Shown: positions 10,389 through 21,026 of the stretch, one piece after another
Numbering within the stretch: the first letter of the stretch is position 1
Layout of the letters: each line of letters starts with the position of its first letter
NCBI RefSeq assembly: GCF_004801395.1
Contig: NZ_SSOA01000013.1
Location: 1 to 64,000 of the forward strand
Reading direction: 5' to 3'
DNA length: 64,000 nucleotides
From: Gillisella terrae
Lineage (GTDB): Bacteria > Pseudomonadota > Alphaproteobacteria > Rhizobiales > Rhizobiaceae
Notes under the pieces: model-generated
Told to the model about the DNA's origin: nothing
The model's input: only the letters and a program-made list of their open reading frames with translations
Database searches by the model: none
Program-made: the position numbers and the translations under genes

Positions 10389-11242
10389 TGAGCGCTGTTC
10401 ATACTCGTGGCCTTTCATCGCTGCTGTCTGGCAAGCCTTTGCGCTTTGCAGCCGCCGTTTTGCTGATCGTCAATGGCATGTTTCCAGCATTATGGATCCT
10501 GTTCACCTCGCTGAAAACCGAAGCGGAACTGACGGTAAAGCCCATCACCTGGCTGCCGCATGATCCGACACTTGCCAATTACATGCGGGCCTTTTCTGAT
10601 CAGCCTTTGCATCTGTTTTTGTTCAACAGTTTCATGGTGGCACTGCTCTCCACCTGCCTGACACTGTTTGTCTCGGTGCTGGGTGCCTATGCGCTGGCGC
10701 GGCTTAACTTGAAATATCGCGGACTGATCCTGTCGCTGATCATTGCGGTCTCTACCTTTCCGCTGGTGACACTGCTTGTGCCACTGTTTGAAATCATGCG
10801 GGCGCTGAACCTGCTTAATACATGGATCGCGCTGGTCTTGCCCTATACCGTGCTGTCGCTGCCGGTCTGCACGCTGATGCTGGTGTCGTTCTTTGAGAGC
10901 ATTCCGCGCGATCTGGAAAATGCCGCGATGATTGATGGCTGCACCCGGCTGGGGGCCTTGTTCAAAGTGGTGGTGCCGCTCTGCGCGCCGGGCGTGTTTA
11001 CGGCAGGTATTCTGGCTTTTGTGAACGCCTGGGATGAATTTCTTCTGGCCCTGTCGTTCAATTCCAGCCCAACATTGCGCACGCTGCCCGTGGGTATCCA
11101 GCTTTATCAGGGCGAATTTGCCTTTCCGTGGCCGGTGATTTCGGCAGCGCTCGTGGTGGGCATTGTGCCCGTTGCCGTACTGATCGTGATCTTTCAGGAG
11201 CGTGTTGTATCAGGCCTGACGGCTGGAGGAATCAAGGGATGA
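10388..11242 (+). CDS. ABC importer permease, MalG/UgpE type
   Basis: A 284-residue permease with about six membrane helices and the EAA-loop motif DLENAAMIDGCTRLGALFKV. The ATG at 10388 overlaps the upstream stop codon. A longer frame from 10337 lies within the previous gene and is not needed. Its stop overlaps the dehydratase start (ATGA), so importer and catabolic genes are coupled in one transcript. It is the second channel subunit of the predicted sulfoquinovose importer. Confidence 0.85.
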   Translation: MSAVHTRGLSSLLSGKPLRFAAAVLLIVNGMFPALWILFTSLKTEAELTVKPITWLPHDPTLANYMRAFSDQPLHLFLFNSFMVALLSTCLTLFVSVLGAYALARLNLKYRGLILSLIIAVSTFPLVTLLVPLFEIMRALNLLNTWIALVLPYTVLSLPVCTLMLVSFFESIPRDLENAAMIDGCTRLGALFKVVVPLCAPGVFTAGILAFVNAWDEFLLALSFNSSPTLRTLPVGIQLYQGEFAFPWPVISAALVVGIVPVAVLIVIFQERVVSGLTAGGIKG

Positions 11243-12984
11243 GTGAGAAAACACCAAAGCGCGACCTGAGTGAGCTGCGCAGTCAGCGCTGGTTTGCCTC
11301 CGATGACATGCGCGGCTTTGCCCATCGCCAACGCACCCAGCAAATGGGCATGCGCCGCGAGGAATTCATGGGCCGTCCGGTGATTGGCATCATCAACACA
11401 TGGAGCGACATGAGTCCCTGCCATGCCCATCTGCGCGACCGCGCCGAAGCGGTGAAGCGCGGCGTCTGGCAGGCCGGAGGCTATCCTGTGGAATTGCCAG
11501 CGCTGTCGGTCGGCGAAGTGATGGTGAAGCCCACCACCATGCTCTATCGCAATTTTCTGGCCATGGAATGTGAGGAGCTGCTGCGCTGCCATCCGATTGA
11601 TGGCGCGGTGCTGCTGGGCGGCTGCGACAAATCCACCCCTGCCCTTTTAATGGGGTCGATCTCGATGGATATTCCGGTGATCTTCTGCCCGGCGGGTCCA
11701 ATGTCCAATGGCCAATGGCGCGGTGTCAAAACCGGGGCTGGCACCCACACCAAGAAATATTGGGATGAATTGCGCGCGGGCAACATCACCAAGGATGACT
11801 GGGTGGATCTGGAAAGCCGCATGACCCGCTCCGCAGGCACCTGCAACACCATTGGCACCGCCTCGACCATGACCTCGATTGCCGATGCCATGGGCATGAC
11901 GCTTCCGGGCGCGTCGTCGATTCCCGCAACAGACTCTGGCCATCCGCGCATGGCCTCAGCCTGTGGTGTGCGCATTGTCGAGATGGTGTGGGAGGATTTG
12001 AAACCCTCAAAAATCCTCACCCGCGAGAGCTTCATGAATGGCCTTGTGGCCTATATGGCGCTCGGCGGCTCCACCAATGCTGCCGTGCATATGATTGCCA
12101 TGGCCAAGCGGGCGGGTGTTGATCTGACACTGGACGATATGTCGGCGATGGCCGCCAAAGTGCCGGTTGTCACCAATGTCTTTCCATCGGGCGAATATCT
12201 GATGGAGGATTTCTATTTTGCCGGGGGTCTGAACGCCCTTCTCAACAAGATGTCGCGCCATCTGGCGCTGGATTGCCTCACCGTCAATGGCCTCACGCTT
12301 GGCGAAAATATCAAGGATGCATCTTGCTGGAATGATGATGTGATCCGCGATGAAGCCAATCCGGTGGTGCCGCTCTCCAAGGGTAAGACGCTGGAAGTGC
12401 TGCGCGGCAATCTCGCACCCAATGGTGCGGTGATGAAATCGTCAGCGGCCAATCCGAAATTCCTCAAGCATCTTGGTCCAGCCATTGTGTTTGATGACCC
12501 GGCCACCATGAACAAGACTTTGGACAATCCCGATCTCGACATTACCGAAGACACCGTGATTATCCTGCGCAATGCCGGTCCTGTGGGCGCGCCGGGCATG
12601 CCGGAATGGGGCAATCTGCCGATTCCGAAAAAGCTTTTGAAACAGGGCGTGCGCGATATGGTGCGCATCTCAGACGCGCGCATGAGCGGCACCCATTATG
12701 GCACCTGTGTTTTGCATGTCTCCCCCGAAGCGGCCATTGGTGGCCCGCTGGCTCTGGTAGAAACCGGCGACATGATCGCGCTGGACATCGCGGCTGGCAC
12801 CATCAATATGCAGGTGGATGAGGCCGAACTCGAGGCCCGTCGTGCGGCGTGGAAGCCATCGGCCAAGCTATACGACCGCTCGTTTGCCGCCCTTTACCAG
12901 CGCCATGTCAGTCAGGCCGATCAGGGCTGCGACTTTGACTTTCTCAGCGGCACAGAGACCGTGCCGGACCCGGTTATTTTCTAA
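11239..12984 (+). CDS. 6-deoxy-6-sulfogluconate dehydratase (IlvD/Edd family)
   Basis: A 581-residue member of the IlvD/Edd dehydratase family, in the subgroup of aldonic-acid dehydratases such as L-arabinonate dehydratase. The three cysteines that hold the Fe-S cluster in that subgroup are present: Cys61 (DMSPCHAH), Cys129 (LGGCDKST) and Cys202 (AGTCNTIGTAS), as is the C-terminal ISDARMSGTHYGT motif whose serine acts in catalysis. Known sulfo-ED operons (Pseudomonas putida SQ1, Rhizobium leguminosarum) use such an enzyme to turn sulfogluconate into 2-keto-3,6-dideoxy-6-sulfogluconate. On sequence alone it could act on another aldonate; the operon decides the call. Confidence 0.82.
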   Translation: MSEKTPKRDLSELRSQRWFASDDMRGFAHRQRTQQMGMRREEFMGRPVIGIINTWSDMSPCHAHLRDRAEAVKRGVWQAGGYPVELPALSVGEVMVKPTTMLYRNFLAMECEELLRCHPIDGAVLLGGCDKSTPALLMGSISMDIPVIFCPAGPMSNGQWRGVKTGAGTHTKKYWDELRAGNITKDDWVDLESRMTRSAGTCNTIGTASTMTSIADAMGMTLPGASSIPATDSGHPRMASACGVRIVEMVWEDLKPSKILTRESFMNGLVAYMALGGSTNAAVHMIAMAKRAGVDLTLDDMSAMAAKVPVVTNVFPSGEYLMEDFYFAGGLNALLNKMSRHLALDCLTVNGLTLGENIKDASCWNDDVIRDEANPVVPLSKGKTLEVLRGNLAPNGAVMKSSAANPKFLKHLGPAIVFDDPATMNKTLDNPDLDITEDTVIILRNAGPVGAPGMPEWGNLPIPKKLLKQGVRDMVRISDARMSGTHYGTCVLHVSPEAAIGGPLALVETGDMIALDIAAGTINMQVDEAELEARRAAWKPSAKLYDRSFAALYQRHVSQADQGCDFDFLSGTETVPDPVIF

Positions 12985-12995
12985 GGATATTCGTC

Positions 12996-13799
12996 ATGAG
13001 CATTGTAAACCCTTTCAAATCGTGGCTGTCCGACAAAGAGCGCGCAACGCCGCTTGGCACATGGCTGATGGCCGCAGCCCCCGCCACCGCCGAAGCTTTG
13101 GGCTATGCCGGATTTGATTTTCTGGTGGTGGATATGGAGCATGTGCCGATTGAGGTCTCCGATCTTGCTCATATCCTGCGGGCCATTGGCTGCACGCCTG
13201 CGGATGCCGTGGTGCGGCTGGCGTGGAACGATCAGGTTTTGGTCAAGCGCTGCCTCGACGCAGGTGCGCGCACCGTGATGCTGCCTTTTGTGCAAAATGC
13301 TGACGAGGCCAAAGCGGCGGCCTCCTACACCCGCTACCCACCTGAAGGTATTCGCGGCGTGGCTGCCGTGCATCGTGGCTCGAAATTCGGCTCTGTGCCG
13401 GAATACTTAAAAAATGCCAACCGCGACATCTGCACCATTATCCAGCTTGAAACGCCGGAAGCCATTGAAAAATTGCCAGAGATGGCCGCCGTTGATGGCA
13501 TTGACGCGCTGTTTGTCGGTCCCGGTGATCTCTCGGCGGCCATGGGCCATATTGGTAATATCGCCCATCCTGAGGTTCAGGCGTTGATCGAAAAAGCGGC
13601 CAAAGACGCACACGCCGCAGGCAAGCCGATTGGCATCGTTGGACCCAACCCTGAGATGGTCAAGCGCTTCATTGGCTATGGTTATGATTATGCGGCGATT
13701 GCCTCTGACATTGCCATGATGACCGGCCGTGCGCATGACTGGCTGGGCCAGTTGAAGGGCGAGGCAAAGCCCGCCACTCAGCCAACAGCAGCCTATTGA
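12996..13799 (+). CDS. 2-keto-3,6-dideoxy-6-sulfogluconate (KDSG) aldolase, HpcH/HpaI family
   Basis: A 267-residue class II pyruvate aldolase of the HpcH/HpaI family. Visible family features are VVDMEHVP (Glu48/His49), the arginine-bearing VRLAWND strand, DAGARTVMLPFVQ, IIQLETPEA with the metal-ligand Glu, and LFVGPGDLSAAMG with the metal-ligand Asp. In the sulfo-ED pathway it cleaves KDSG to pyruvate and 3-sulfolactaldehyde. The gene sits 11 nt after the dehydratase gene and 10 nt before the lactonase gene. Family aldolases are promiscuous, so substrate assignment rests on the operon. Confidence 0.82.
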   Translation: MSIVNPFKSWLSDKERATPLGTWLMAAAPATAEALGYAGFDFLVVDMEHVPIEVSDLAHILRAIGCTPADAVVRLAWNDQVLVKRCLDAGARTVMLPFVQNADEAKAAASYTRYPPEGIRGVAAVHRGSKFGSVPEYLKNANRDICTIIQLETPEAIEKLPEMAAVDGIDALFVGPGDLSAAMGHIGNIAHPEVQALIEKAAKDAHAAGKPIGIVGPNPEMVKRFIGYGYDYAAIASDIAMMTGRAHDWLGQLKGEAKPATQPTAAY

Positions 13800-13809
13800 G
13801 GAGAGTGGC

Positions 13810-15467
<1,658 letters not shown>

Positions 15468-15478
15468 AAGCAAACGCT

Positions 15479-17470
15479 ATGAACCTTGAGACCTCAGACA
15501 ACGGCTTCACGCTTTCCATCGAAGGCCGCGCCATTCTCACCCACCGCCCGGAAAGTCCGTGCCTGTTTGTCGGCAAAGGCCATGAGCGGATGGATATGTA
15601 TCGCGGCAATTTCGACATTGAGGATTACGTTATCGAGCGCAGCCCGCTCACCCACGCAGAAATTTCTGGCAATGCCATTGCCTTTTCCACAGCGCCCGGC
15701 CAGCCAACGCGAGTGGTCTTGACCATCAAGGACAATCACATCCTTTTTGATGCTAAGGACCCTGCCATCAACCGGGTCTGGCTGCGCCTTGTCACTGAGG
15801 AGCCGGAGCATGTCTGGGGTGGCGGCGAGCAAATGTCTTATCTCGACATGCGCGGCCGACGCTTTCCGATGTGGACCTCAGAGCCGGGCGTGGGCCGTGA
15901 CAAATCCACCGAAATCACCTGGAAAGCCGATGTCACCGGCAAATCCGGCGGTGATTATTACAACACCAATTATCCGCAGCCGACCTATCTCACCTCGCGT
16001 CGCATTGCCGTGCATGTGGAAACAACCGCCTATTCAGTGTTTGATTTCCGCAATGCCGATTTCCACGAAGTCGAAATTTGGGCTGTACCGGAGCGTATTG
16101 AGCTGTTTGCAGCATCCACCTTTGTTGATCTGGTCGGCCAGCTCTCCAGCCGTTTTGGCCGCCAGCCAATACTGCCGGATTGGGTCTATGGTGGAGCGAT
16201 CATCGGTCTCAAGGACGGCGAAAACTCCTTCACCCGGCTGGAAAAATTCCGCGCAGCCGGAGTCAAGGTTTCCGGCCTTTGGTGCGAGGACTGGGTGGGG
16301 CTTCGCCACACCTCTTTTGGTGCGCGCCTGTTTTGGGACTGGCAGGCCAATGAGCAGCGCTATCCGGGCTTAAAAGACAAGATCAAAGACTTGCGCGACG
16401 ATGGCATCCGCTTCCTCGGCTATGTCAATCCTTACCTCTGCGTCGATGGCCCCCTCTTTCCCATTGCCGAAGCCGCTGGCTATTTCGCCACCGATAGCGA
16501 GGGCAAGACAGCGCTGGTCGATTTTGGCGAGTTTGATTGCGGTGTGGTGGATTTCACCAATCCGGCAGCAAGCGCGTGGTTTGCGGAAGAGGTCATCGGC
16601 AAAAATATGCTGGATTATGGCCTTTCCGGCTGGATGGCCGATTTTGGCGAATATCTGCCCATTGATGTGAACCTCTCCAACGGTATCGATGCAAAATTGA
16701 TGCACAATGCCTGGCCAACGCTTTGGGCAGAGGTGAACGCCAAAGCGGTTGAAAGCCGCAATCTCACAGGCGATGCACTGTTTTTCATGCGCGCGGGCTT
16801 TACCGGCGTGCAGGCCCATTGCCCACTTTTGTGGGGCGGTGATCAATCGGTCGATTTTTCCCGTCATGACGGTCTGGTCACGGTGATGTCGGGCGCACTT
16901 TCGTCTGGCCTGTTGGGCAATGCCTATCACCATTCGGATATCGGCGGCTACACCAGCCTGTTTGGCAATGTCCGCACCGCAGAGCTGATCATGCGCTGGA
17001 GCGAAATGGCCGCGTTTACGCCGGTGATGCGCAGCCATGAAGGCAACAGGCCAAAAGACAATCTGCAAATTGATCAAGACCCTGAGGTGCTCGGCCATTT
17101 TGCCCGCATGACTCAGGTTTACGTGCATCTCGCGCCCTACCTGAAGGCCTTGTCTCAGGAAGCAGCAGACACGGGCCTTCCAGCACAGCGCCCGTTGTTT
17201 TTGCACTATGAATCTGACGTCACCACCTACACCATTCAGGATGCCTATCTTTACGGGGCCGATCTGTTGGTGGCCCCCGTGTGGCAAGCCGGTGAACTGG
17301 CCCGCAACCTTTATCTGCCCAAGGGTGATTGCTGGGTGCATGTCTGGAGCGGTGAGGTGTTTGACGGCGGCGCAGATGTAAGCGTCGCAGCCCCCTTCGG
17401 AAAGCCTGCTGTTTTCTATCGCCAGGGCTCGTCGTTCACCGACCTGTTTGCCGGGCTCGCCCATCTATGA
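15479..17470 (+). CDS. sulfoquinovosidase (GH31, YihQ-type)
   Basis: A 663-residue GH31 retaining alpha-glycosidase that releases sulfoquinovose from sulfoquinovosyl glycerol. Catalytic nucleophile Asp388 (GWMADFGEY) and acid/base Asp455 (GGDQSVDF) are present. The sulfonate-recognition set that separates sulfoquinovosidases from ordinary alpha-glucosidases is complete: Lys245 (IGLKDG), Glu270 (WCEDW), Arg283 and Trp286 (ARLFWDW), Tyr491 (GGYTSLF), i.e. the KERWY form known from the Agrobacterium enzyme, as opposed to QQRWY in E. coli YihQ. These residue numbers fall where I recall them in the Agrobacterium protein when ATG 15479 is used, which supports that start. No signal peptide, so hydrolysis occurs after import. 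It overlaps the exporter gene by ATGA. Confidence 0.92.
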   Translation: MNLETSDNGFTLSIEGRAILTHRPESPCLFVGKGHERMDMYRGNFDIEDYVIERSPLTHAEISGNAIAFSTAPGQPTRVVLTIKDNHILFDAKDPAINRVWLRLVTEEPEHVWGGGEQMSYLDMRGRRFPMWTSEPGVGRDKSTEITWKADVTGKSGGDYYNTNYPQPTYLTSRRIAVHVETTAYSVFDFRNADFHEVEIWAVPERIELFAASTFVDLVGQLSSRFGRQPILPDWVYGGAIIGLKDGENSFTRLEKFRAAGVKVSGLWCEDWVGLRHTSFGARLFWDWQANEQRYPGLKDKIKDLRDDGIRFLGYVNPYLCVDGPLFPIAEAAGYFATDSEGKTALVDFGEFDCGVVDFTNPAASAWFAEEVIGKNMLDYGLSGWMADFGEYLPIDVNLSNGIDAKLMHNAWPTLWAEVNAKAVESRNLTGDALFFMRAGFTGVQAHCPLLWGGDQSVDFSRHDGLVTVMSGALSSGLLGNAYHHSDIGGYTSLFGNVRTAELIMRWSEMAAFTPVMRSHEGNRPKDNLQIDQDPEVLGHFARMTQVYVHLAPYLKALSQEAADTGLPAQRPLFLHYESDVTTYTIQDAYLYGADLLVAPVWQAGELARNLYLPKGDCWVHVWSGEVFDGGADVSVAAPFGKPAVFYRQGSSFTDLFAGLAHL

Positions 17471-18243
17471 CCATGGATCTGGCCAGTCTTGGCGGGTTGC
17501 TGCTGCTTGCCGCAATTGCCGCCTACATGCAGACGCTCACGGGCTTTGCCTTTGGCCTGATCATGATGGGCGGCATCGGCCTCACCGGGGTTATTCCCTT
17601 GCGCGAGGCGGCCATTCTGGTCAGCGTTCTGGTTATTGTGAATGCGCTTCAGGTTTTGCGCCGTGGTTGGCGCGATATCGCAATGGCAGAATTTATCCCC
17701 ATCATCCTCTCAAGCCTTGTGTTCCTGCTGGTGGGATATTGGCTGCTGGGCATTTTGCTTGCCGCATCCCTGCACTGGCTCAAGCTGGTTCTGGGCGCTG
17801 TCATTGTTTTGTCCAGCCTACAATTGCTGCTCAAGCCTGCGCCTTTGGAACAGCGCTCAAGCACGGGTTCTTTTGTGTTTTTTGGCGCAATTGCCGGCTT
17901 GATGGGCGGGCTTTTTTCCACCGCAGGACCGCCACTGGTCTATCATCTTTATCGTCAGCCCCTCAAAGCCCAAGCGGTGCGTGAAACTCTGGTGGCGGTC
18001 TTTGCCATCAATGCCCTCATTCGGCTGCTCACAGTTGCGGCAGCTGGCAATATGCCGTCAGCGAATTTCTGGTGGAGCCTGACAACCATCCCTGTGGTGA
18101 TCGGCTTTACGTTTCTTGCCAAGCGGTGGCCGCCGCCGCTGTCGCCCGCCACCATGCGCAGACTGGCGTTTTTGCTGCTCTTTCTCTCAGGCGTCTCGCT
18201 TGGGGCCCCCGCATTGCTCACATTGATCGGAGACATTTCATGA
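17467..18243 (+). CDS. TauE/SafE-family exporter (sulfolactate or sulfite, predicted)
   Basis: A 258-residue membrane protein with about eight hydrophobic helices and the two internal domains of the TauE/SafE family; GLMGGLFSTAGPPLVYHLY is the typical glycine/proline-rich family segment. Family members move sulfonates or sulfite out of the cell. Placed between sulfoquinovosidase and sulfolactaldehyde dehydrogenase genes with four-base overlaps on both sides, it most likely exports the end product 3-sulfolactate. The exact substrate cannot be read from sequence. Confidence 0.82.
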   Translation: MTMDLASLGGLLLLAAIAAYMQTLTGFAFGLIMMGGIGLTGVIPLREAAILVSVLVIVNALQVLRRGWRDIAMAEFIPIILSSLVFLLVGYWLLGILLAASLHWLKLVLGAVIVLSSLQLLLKPAPLEQRSSTGSFVFFGAIAGLMGGLFSTAGPPLVYHLYRQPLKAQAVRETLVAVFAINALIRLLTVAAAGNMPSANFWWSLTTIPVVIGFTFLAKRWPPPLSPATMRRLAFLLLFLSGVSLGAPALLTLIGDIS

Positions 18244-19709
18244 CCCATCCGCTGAAAACCGCATTGAAAGATCCATCGCTTCTCGTCTCGAAAGCCTTTG
18301 TTGCCGGAAAATGGGTGGATGCTAGCGACGGCAAGACCTTTGCCGTGACAGATCCGTTTGATGGTGCCTTGATTGCCAATGTGGCCTCGCTATCGCGCGA
18401 AGATGTGCATAAAGCCATCGATCAGGCCGAGATTGCACAGAAAGAATGGGCCAAGCGCACCGCCAAGGAGCGCACGAAAGCTTTGAAAGCCTGGTTTGAT
18501 TTGATCATTGCCAATGCCGATGATCTGGCGCTGATCCTGACCACCGAACAGGGTAAGCCGCTGGCGGAAGCCAAGGGTGAAGTTGTCTCCAATGCCGCCT
18601 ATCTCGAATGGTTTGCCGAGGAAGCCAAGCGTCTCGACGGCGATATCATTCCCGGTGCCAATCCCGGCCAACGCATCATGGTCATCAAACAGCCGGTTGG
18701 TGTGTGCGCGGCCATCACGCCTTGGAATTTCCCCAATGGCATGATCACCCGCAAGGCAGGCCCTGCCCTTGCTGCCGGATGCAGCCTGATTTTGAAGCCT
18801 GCCGCCCAGACCCCGCTGTCGGCGCTGGCCTTGGCCGTTCTCTCTGAGCGTGCGGGCATTCCCGCTGGCGTATTCTCGGTGGTACCCGGTGATGCAGAGC
18901 CAATCGGCCTCGAATTTTGTCACAATCCCAAGATCGCCAAAATCACCTTTACCGGCTCCACCCGCGTTGGCCGCTGGCTGATGCGTGAGGCATCGGACAA
19001 CATAAAGCGCCTATCGCTAGAGCTTGGCGGCAATGCACCCTTTATCGTCTTTGATGATGCCGATCTGGATGCCGCCGTGGACGGTGCCATGATCTCAAAA
19101 TTCCGCAATGCCGGGCAAACCTGCGTGTGCGCCAACCGCATCTATGTTCAAGACAGCGTTGTGGAAGCTTTTACCGAGAAATTGCTGGCCAAAGTCGCCA
19201 CGCTGCAACTCGGTCGCGGCACGGACACTGGCACCACTCAAGGCCCGCTGATTGATGAGCGCGCCGTTGCCAAAATGGAAGAACACGTCAATGACGCCCT
19301 GCAACACGGCGCAAAATTGATGGCAGGCGGCCAGCGTAGCGCGCTCGGTGGCAATTTTTATCAGCCCACCGTGATGACCGGCGTAACACAGGCCATGAAA
19401 GTGGCGCGCGAAGAAACCTTTGCTCCCCTTGCCCCGATCATTGCCTTCAAGGATGAGGCTGAGGTGATTGCCATGGCCAATGACAGCGAATTTGGCCTTG
19501 CCTCCTATTTTTATGCCAAGGATATGGCCCGGATTTTCCGCGTTTCCGAAGCTTTGGAAGCGGGAATGGTGGGGGTCAATACCGGCATGATCGCCAATGA
19601 AATGGCACCCTTTGGTGGCGTCAAGCAATCGGGCCTTGGGCGCGAAGGCTCCAAATACGGTATCGAAGGCTTTGTGGAATTGAAATACATTTGCCTCTCA
19701 GGCATCTGA
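18240..19709 (+). CDS. 3-sulfolactaldehyde dehydrogenase (aldehyde dehydrogenase family)
   Basis: A 489-residue NAD(P)+-dependent aldehyde dehydrogenase, closest in pattern to succinate-semialdehyde dehydrogenases (GabD). Catalytic Cys295 (AGQTCVCANR), general base Glu261 (LELGGNAPF), Asn163 (PWNFPNG) and the cofactor motif FTGSTRVG are present. In sulfo-ED it oxidises sulfolactaldehyde to sulfolactate, allowing export. ATG 18240 overlaps the exporter stop; the longer frame from 18072 lies inside the exporter gene. Last gene of the operon, followed 13 nt later by a strong hairpin. Confidence 0.85.
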   Translation: MTHPLKTALKDPSLLVSKAFVAGKWVDASDGKTFAVTDPFDGALIANVASLSREDVHKAIDQAEIAQKEWAKRTAKERTKALKAWFDLIIANADDLALILTTEQGKPLAEAKGEVVSNAAYLEWFAEEAKRLDGDIIPGANPGQRIMVIKQPVGVCAAITPWNFPNGMITRKAGPALAAGCSLILKPAAQTPLSALALAVLSERAGIPAGVFSVVPGDAEPIGLEFCHNPKIAKITFTGSTRVGRWLMREASDNIKRLSLELGGNAPFIVFDDADLDAAVDGAMISKFRNAGQTCVCANRIYVQDSVVEAFTEKLLAKVATLQLGRGTDTGTTQGPLIDERAVAKMEEHVNDALQHGAKLMAGGQRSALGGNFYQPTVMTGVTQAMKVAREETFAPLAPIIAFKDEAEVIAMANDSEFGLASYFYAKDMARIFRVSEALEAGMVGVNTGMIANEMAPFGGVKQSGLGREGSKYGIEGFVELKYICLSGI

Positions 19710-20022
19710 TACACCAATAAGATTAGATGATGCTTTTGATAAAAAGCATCATCTAAATCACAATGCAACCAATGCGCGATAAACGATTGACGGATAAATG
19801 CGGATTGTTGCTCAGCCGCTGAGCTGGATCTTGTGACAGGGAGCGGCTTCAATCTTGCCATGCGTTGAATACCCTGACCTTAAGCATATCCAAACAATCT
19901 AATCTTCTAATACTCTGATTGTGATGGATTATTTCACTATTTTTATCCGAATGTTACCGTTTTTCAGACAAAATTAAGGCAAGCAATTTAATCGTCTTAA
20001 CCGAGAAACGTGAGGATATTTT
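19710..20022. other. intergenic stretch with terminator, upstream of a periplasmic protein gene
   Basis: Holds the hairpin described at 19723-19756. The remainder is AT-rich and should contain the promoter of the gene starting at 20023, but I cannot fix convincing -35/-10 boxes. No other gene is seen. Confidence 0.5.
19723..19756. terminator. 15-bp perfect hairpin ending the sulfo-ED operon
   Basis: TTAGATGATGCTTTT and its exact complement flank a 4-nt loop (GATA). It lies 13 nt after the dehydrogenase stop. The stem ends in an A-run/T-run pair that could serve as the U-tract of an intrinsic terminator; there is no separate T-run afterwards. Confidence 0.6.
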
Positions 20023-20889
20023 ATGGTTTTTCGGGCCTTATTTTTCACCATTATAGCGGCTTTAAGCGGAGCGACTGCGGCCAGCGCACAAGAGCCAAAA
20101 GTCATCTATTACAACTCCAGCGGCAACAAAGAGAAGACGCTGGGATTCAAGGCTCTTAAACTGGCGTTTGAAAAAATTGGCAATCCTTACGTTTTGAAAC
20201 CGTCGTCTATTGGTTTCAATACAACCAATGCCATGATTGAAGCCCTTGTGAACGGCGACAAGCTGGATATTCTGTGGGCTTCGGCATCCAACAAGACCTC
20301 AGAGAAACTGTTGGCGGTTCCTTTTCCCATCGACCGCGGCTTGCTGGGCATGCGCATTATGCTGATTGACGGTGCCCGTCAAAATGAATTTAACCAGGTT
20401 AAAACCCTCGATGATTTGAAGAAATTCATAGCACTTCAGGGGCTTGGCTGGGCAGATGTTGATGTTCTGCGCAAGGCAGGTCTGACGGTTAGAACAGGAT
20501 CTCCCAAAAATCTCTACAGGATGACGGTGGGAGGACGGGGCGATCATTTTGCCCGTGGCGCTTTCGAAGCCTTTAATGAGCAAGAGCGCGAAGTTGCAAA
20601 TGTACCCGGTCTTGCTGTCGAAAAGACCATCCTGTTGCAGTACGAATCCAGCAATACATTTTACGTGAAAAAAACGAACACAAAGCTTCGCGACGACATT
20701 CTTCGCGGACTTGAGATCGCTTGGAAGGATGGCAGTTACAACGCGCTGTTCTTTGACGATCCGGACGTGAAAACAGCGCTCAGCAAGGGCGACCTCAAAA
20801 ATCGCACCCTCATCAAAATCAACAATCCGAACTTCCCTGCGGACCTCGCAAAAGCGGATGCCCCCTATTGGTATGATCCAAAACAGTAA
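20023..20889 (+). CDS. periplasmic solute-binding-like protein, possible chemoreceptor partner
   Basis: A 288-residue protein with a Sec signal peptide (MVFRALFFTIIAALSGATAASA, cleavage about residue 22) and a mature part resembling family-3 solute-binding proteins: KTLDDLKKFIALQGLGWADV, then an N-terminal-lobe return strand and LRDDILRGLEIAWKDGSY. Proteins of this sort in alphaproteobacteria occur as orphan ABC-type sensors. No permease or ATPase is adjacent; instead a chemoreceptor gene follows 137 nt downstream. I infer that it could present a ligand to that receptor. The ligand is unknown. Confidence 0.55.
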   Translation: MVFRALFFTIIAALSGATAASAQEPKVIYYNSSGNKEKTLGFKALKLAFEKIGNPYVLKPSSIGFNTTNAMIEALVNGDKLDILWASASNKTSEKLLAVPFPIDRGLLGMRIMLIDGARQNEFNQVKTLDDLKKFIALQGLGWADVDVLRKAGLTVRTGSPKNLYRMTVGGRGDHFARGAFEAFNEQEREVANVPGLAVEKTILLQYESSNTFYVKKTNTKLRDDILRGLEIAWKDGSYNALFFDDPDVKTALSKGDLKNRTLIKINNPNFPADLAKADAPYWYDPKQ

Positions 20890-21026
20890 GATGAAACAAA
20901 CACAACCGGGCCGCGGAGCACACGTGCTTTTTTGAACTCGGTCCAATGGCAGCAACACTCTTTGGCATCGTGCTTGTTTGATGACTGTCACGACGCTCTA
21001 TTCGAACATTTTCGGGATGTGGCAAG

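Noticed and set aside
11239..12984. Branched-chain amino-acid dihydroxy-acid dehydratase (ilvD)
   Set aside because: The cysteine spacing and motifs follow the aldonate dehydratase subgroup, and the gene lies inside a sulfosugar operon.
15479..17470. Ordinary alpha-glucosidase or alpha-xylosidase
   Set aside because: The full KERWY sulfonate-binding set and YihQ-like flanking sequence point to sulfoquinovosidase.
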